DNA of 22,470 nucleotides, taken from positions 8,378 through 30,847 of the forward strand of contig NW_014039851.1 of NCBI RefSeq assembly GCF_001186125.1, written 5' to 3'. The notes beneath the pieces were generated by a model. The model saw only the letters and a list, made by a program, of their open reading frames with translations, was not told the origin of the DNA and searched no databases. The position numbers were made by a program, and so were the translations under genes. Below are positions 20,701 to 22,470 of this stretch, one piece after another. The DNA is from Sphaeroforma arctica JP610. Its lineage: Eukaryota > Opisthokonta > Ichthyosporea > Ichthyophonida. Numbering within the stretch: the stretch's first letter is position 1; the number at the start of each line of letters is the position of its first letter.

Positions 20701-22093
20701 CAGCGGGGTGACGAAGCGTGCAGATGAACGGAAGCTAAATCCTGGTGCTAGAGAAGCTCCTATCAAGCACAAACCCCGAGCCAAACCAAAAGCGATGCCG
20801 GTATTGCCATCGTCGTGTATTGAGGACGAAGAGGCGGTCACACAAGCACGGCAACAGGAAACCAGAGCCCACAACCAGACTCAGAAACAAGCACGTACAC
20901 ACAAACATCAACACGACCAGACACGCAGAAGGCTTCGAACGGAGCTCATAGAGAGCCACGGTCAGAGGCAAGGATCGCCCAAGGTGATTCCTGTGGTGAC
21001 ATTAAAGAAAAAATTGCCGCAGAAGGATAGGCGGCCGACAGCGGAGGATGCAACACGTGCACAGCATCAGATACGTAAAAGTAAGGGGCAAAAGCGTAAA
21101 CGTGACCGCGATCCGAATAGTGACGCGTATGAGATGAGGTCTGAGGAGAGGGGTGGTAATAATGAGGGCTCGCCCAAGGTGATTCCTGTGGTGACATTAA
21201 AGGAGCAATTACCACAGAAGAATGGGCGGCCGGCAGCGGAGGATGCAACACATGCACAGCATCAGATATCTAAGGGTCAGGGACAAAGTCGGACAAGGAA
21301 GCGTAAACGTGACCGTGATCTGAATAGTGACGCGTATGAGATGAGGTCTGAGGAGAGGGGTGGTGAGAATCAGGACTCGCCCAAGGTGATTCCGGTAGTG
21401 ACCTTGGAGGAGGAGAAGCAACGTACGACACCAAAGAATAGTGGGTTGAAGGGGGTATACACGTGCGGGTGGAATCACTGTCACAGGTTCTTTGCCACAC
21501 GGCAGGAGATGGAGTCCCACGTGGACTTTGTGCATCTCAAGCGTACGGTGACAATCACACGCCACACAGCTCAGCCACCTCAGGAGACTGATGAAACAAC
21601 CAGTTCGAGTACCCTGCCAGTACATGACACGACTACGACGGCTACGACATCGAACAGTAGTGGATCTCAGACTGACACAGCGCACCACATGGGGGATGGA
21701 CTGAGGAAAGCATCCCAAAAGATACCTCACGAGAAGGATTCTGCCTCGCGCGGACAGACACGACCACACATTCGCACACGCAAGCAACCGAAGACGCGCA
21801 AAGGGAAGGACCGGGATGAAAGGGACCCTACCTGGGAACCCCCTCCCCGAGACCATCCAGACTCTCCCCCAGTATCACACAGCAAGCCGTCTCTGCAAGG
21901 CCGCACGCACAAGCTATCTAAGCGAAGGCGAGTGGGGAGTCCGAATGCCTCGTCATACTTTATGAAGGCATCCATGGGCGAGCAAGTGACAAGGCGACCG
22001 CGAGTGCCCTGTCAGAGGTGTAAACAGACCTTTGCGACCCAAAAGTCCCTGCAGACGCATATGGGCCAGGCGCACCATTCAGGTTTGGCATAA
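16259..22093 (+). CDS. Large MYND-like/C2H2 zinc finger protein, three exons
   Basis: Exon 1 is 16259-16348, exon 2 18629-18925 and exon 3 18998-22093; both introns are phase 0 and the product is about 1160 aa. The ATG at 16259 is preceded by an in-frame TGA (16250). Exon 1 encodes [20 protein letters not shown] then [10 protein letters not shown], ending at a GTGCGT donor. Exon 2 begins [13 protein letters not shown] after a GCAG acceptor. Joined, they make a MYND-type finger (C-x2-C-x7-C-x-C-x5-C-x3-C-x9-H-x3-C, with the usual YYCS, CQ and DW). The spacing is slightly unusual: CxC, and two extra residues before the His. A Pro/Thr/Ser-rich linker follows. A 72-nt intron (18926-18997) removes the TAG at 18929. 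Exon 3 holds C2H2-like fingers at about residues 529-555 (C-x4-C-x15-H-x4-H, atypical), 952-975 and 1134-1155 (both classical), 65-69 aa internal repeats at about 789-935, and basic NLS-like clusters ([16 protein letters not shown]). It is probably a nuclear DNA- or protein-binding factor; the function is unknown. The 3.1-kb exon 3 is certain as an open frame. The link to exon 1 is inferred. Confidence 0.75.
16349..17527. other. First half of intron 1 of the MYND/C2H2 gene
   Basis: There is an open frame from 16368 to 16910 (180 codons), but it lacks motifs. It overlaps degenerate repeats (AATTGGARGTACATAT near 16395 and 16478, GAAAGTACATATGGTATAG near 16668) and is out of phase with the MYND exons, so I treat it as intronic. 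The remainder to 17527 is featureless. Confidence 0.5.
17528..17740. repeat. Compound TA/TG microsatellite
   Basis: TA and TG runs, interrupted by TTTAAA, GGTG and CTATA units, lie in intron 1 of the MYND/C2H2 gene. The apparent Tyr/Ile- and Cys/Val-dipeptide frames here are artefacts. Confidence 0.95.
17868..18620 (+). repeat. Minisatellite of about 80 bp with alternating CACGTG/CACATG cores, intron 1 of the MYND/C2H2 gene
   Basis: Units built on GCCACTCACGTGCATATG recur at about 17869, 18111, 18179, 18265, 18346, 18430 and 18511, with a diverged one at 18589. From 18179 the period is close to 80 bp. Two unit types alternate: one with CACGTG, CTGCGTATGTCTATAC and GGTTTACTAGATAACCG, the other with CACATG, GCCTGGGTATGTCTT and CTGTAAACCG. 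That makes a higher-order repeat of about 165 bp. The array ends within about 40 bases of the exon 2 acceptor. Confidence 0.85.
20975..21400 (+). repeat. In-frame tandem repeat in exon 3 of the MYND/C2H2 gene
   Basis: [10 protein letters not shown] begins at 20975, 21170 and 21377, giving units of 195 and 207 bases (65 and 69 aa) and a partial third. Each unit continues with LPQK, RPxAEDATxAQHQI, a basic KRKRDRD block and [14 protein letters not shown]. The bases are also highly alike, so the duplication is fairly recent, and the length differences are multiples of three. Confidence 0.92.
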
Positions 22094-22134
22094 AGCTCAT
22101 TCATGGTGGATTTGGGGGGGGTTGATTGTCTATC

Positions 22135-22140
22135 AATAAA
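22135..22140 (+). terminator. AATAAA poly(A) signal of the MYND/C2H2 gene
   Basis: AATAAA lies 42 bases after the TAA stop at 22091-22093. It follows a T/G-rich stretch with a run of eight G and is the expected signal for a short 3' UTR. Confidence 0.65.
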
Positions 22141-22333
22141 GATACGCACTATGTACCTGTAGTATCTATGTCGTGCGTAGAAACTCTGCACACATAGAAA
22201 ATACGGGTTTGTGGCGATCAAGCTTGACACCTTTGATCAAGGGTATATACAGATACCTGGTTATCTAGAGTTTAATATCCTATTCTGTCCTTAGATTTCT
22301 GTATCATACCATACAATGCCGCTAGACGATCAA

Positions 22334-22380
<47 letters not shown>

Positions 22381-22391
22381 TGTGTGTGTGT

Positions 22392-22470
<79 letters not shown>
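22334..22470. repeat. TA then TG microsatellite running to the window end
   Basis: (TA)n changes to (TG)n at about 22350, with an ATG and a GGTG interruption. The array reaches the window edge, so its full length is unknown. Confidence 0.97.

Noticed and set aside
21209-21856. 215-codon minus-strand open frame opposite the second C2H2 finger
   Set aside because: Shadow of the GC-richer, repeat-bearing coding exon on the plus strand. No motif.
1-22470. CRISPR array, operon or other prokaryotic system
   Set aside because: The tandem repeats are imperfect or contiguous without unique spacers, and the genes have introns, TATA boxes and AATAAA signals. The sequence is eukaryotic.

Overview
The window is eukaryotic nuclear DNA. 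Coding segments are split by GT-AG introns, several donors read GTATGT or GTAGGT, the flanks are rich in TA/TG microsatellites, and a Ty3/gypsy-type LTR retroelement is present. An intron-rich opisthokont protist (for example an ichthyosporean) or an early fungus would fit, because C2H2 and MYND zinc fingers occur together and the ATP23 protein has a short, yeast-like C-terminus. This placement is an inference and is weak.

Layout: (1) 1-3732 holds most of a plus-strand gene for the mitochondrial intermembrane-space metalloprotease ATP23. Five exons are visible and the N-terminal exon was not found. Three of its four visible introns contain tandem repeats, and in two of them the repeat unit includes the 3' splice site. 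(2) 3733-6812 has no gene I can name, only short unassigned open stretches. (3) 6813 to about 12240 is a broken Ty3/gypsy-like element (gag, protease, RT, RNase H, a methyltransferase-like segment, integrase with GPY/F module). No convincing LTR pair was found. (4) 12241-13683 is AT-rich and mostly empty, with one doubtful small reading frame. (5) 13684-14132, minus strand, is a small two-exon gene for a predicted secreted protein with a 56-nt intron, a TATA box and a poly(A) signal. (6) 14133-16258 is intergenic, with a strong hairpin repeat and one exon-like segment on the minus strand. (7) 16259-22093, plus strand, is a three-exon gene for a large (about 1160 aa) protein. It joins an N-terminal MYND-like zinc finger, split by a 2.28-kb repeat-filled intron, to a long low-complexity region with internal repeats and three C2H2 fingers.

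The host genes show no sign of acting together; they are ordinary eukaryotic neighbours. The most original observations are the MYND/C2H2 fusion whose finger is rebuilt exactly by splicing, the tandem copying of 3' splice-site regions in two ATP23 introns, and the methyltransferase-like segment in the gypsy-like element. All gene models were built by eye and none was tested against transcripts or databases.
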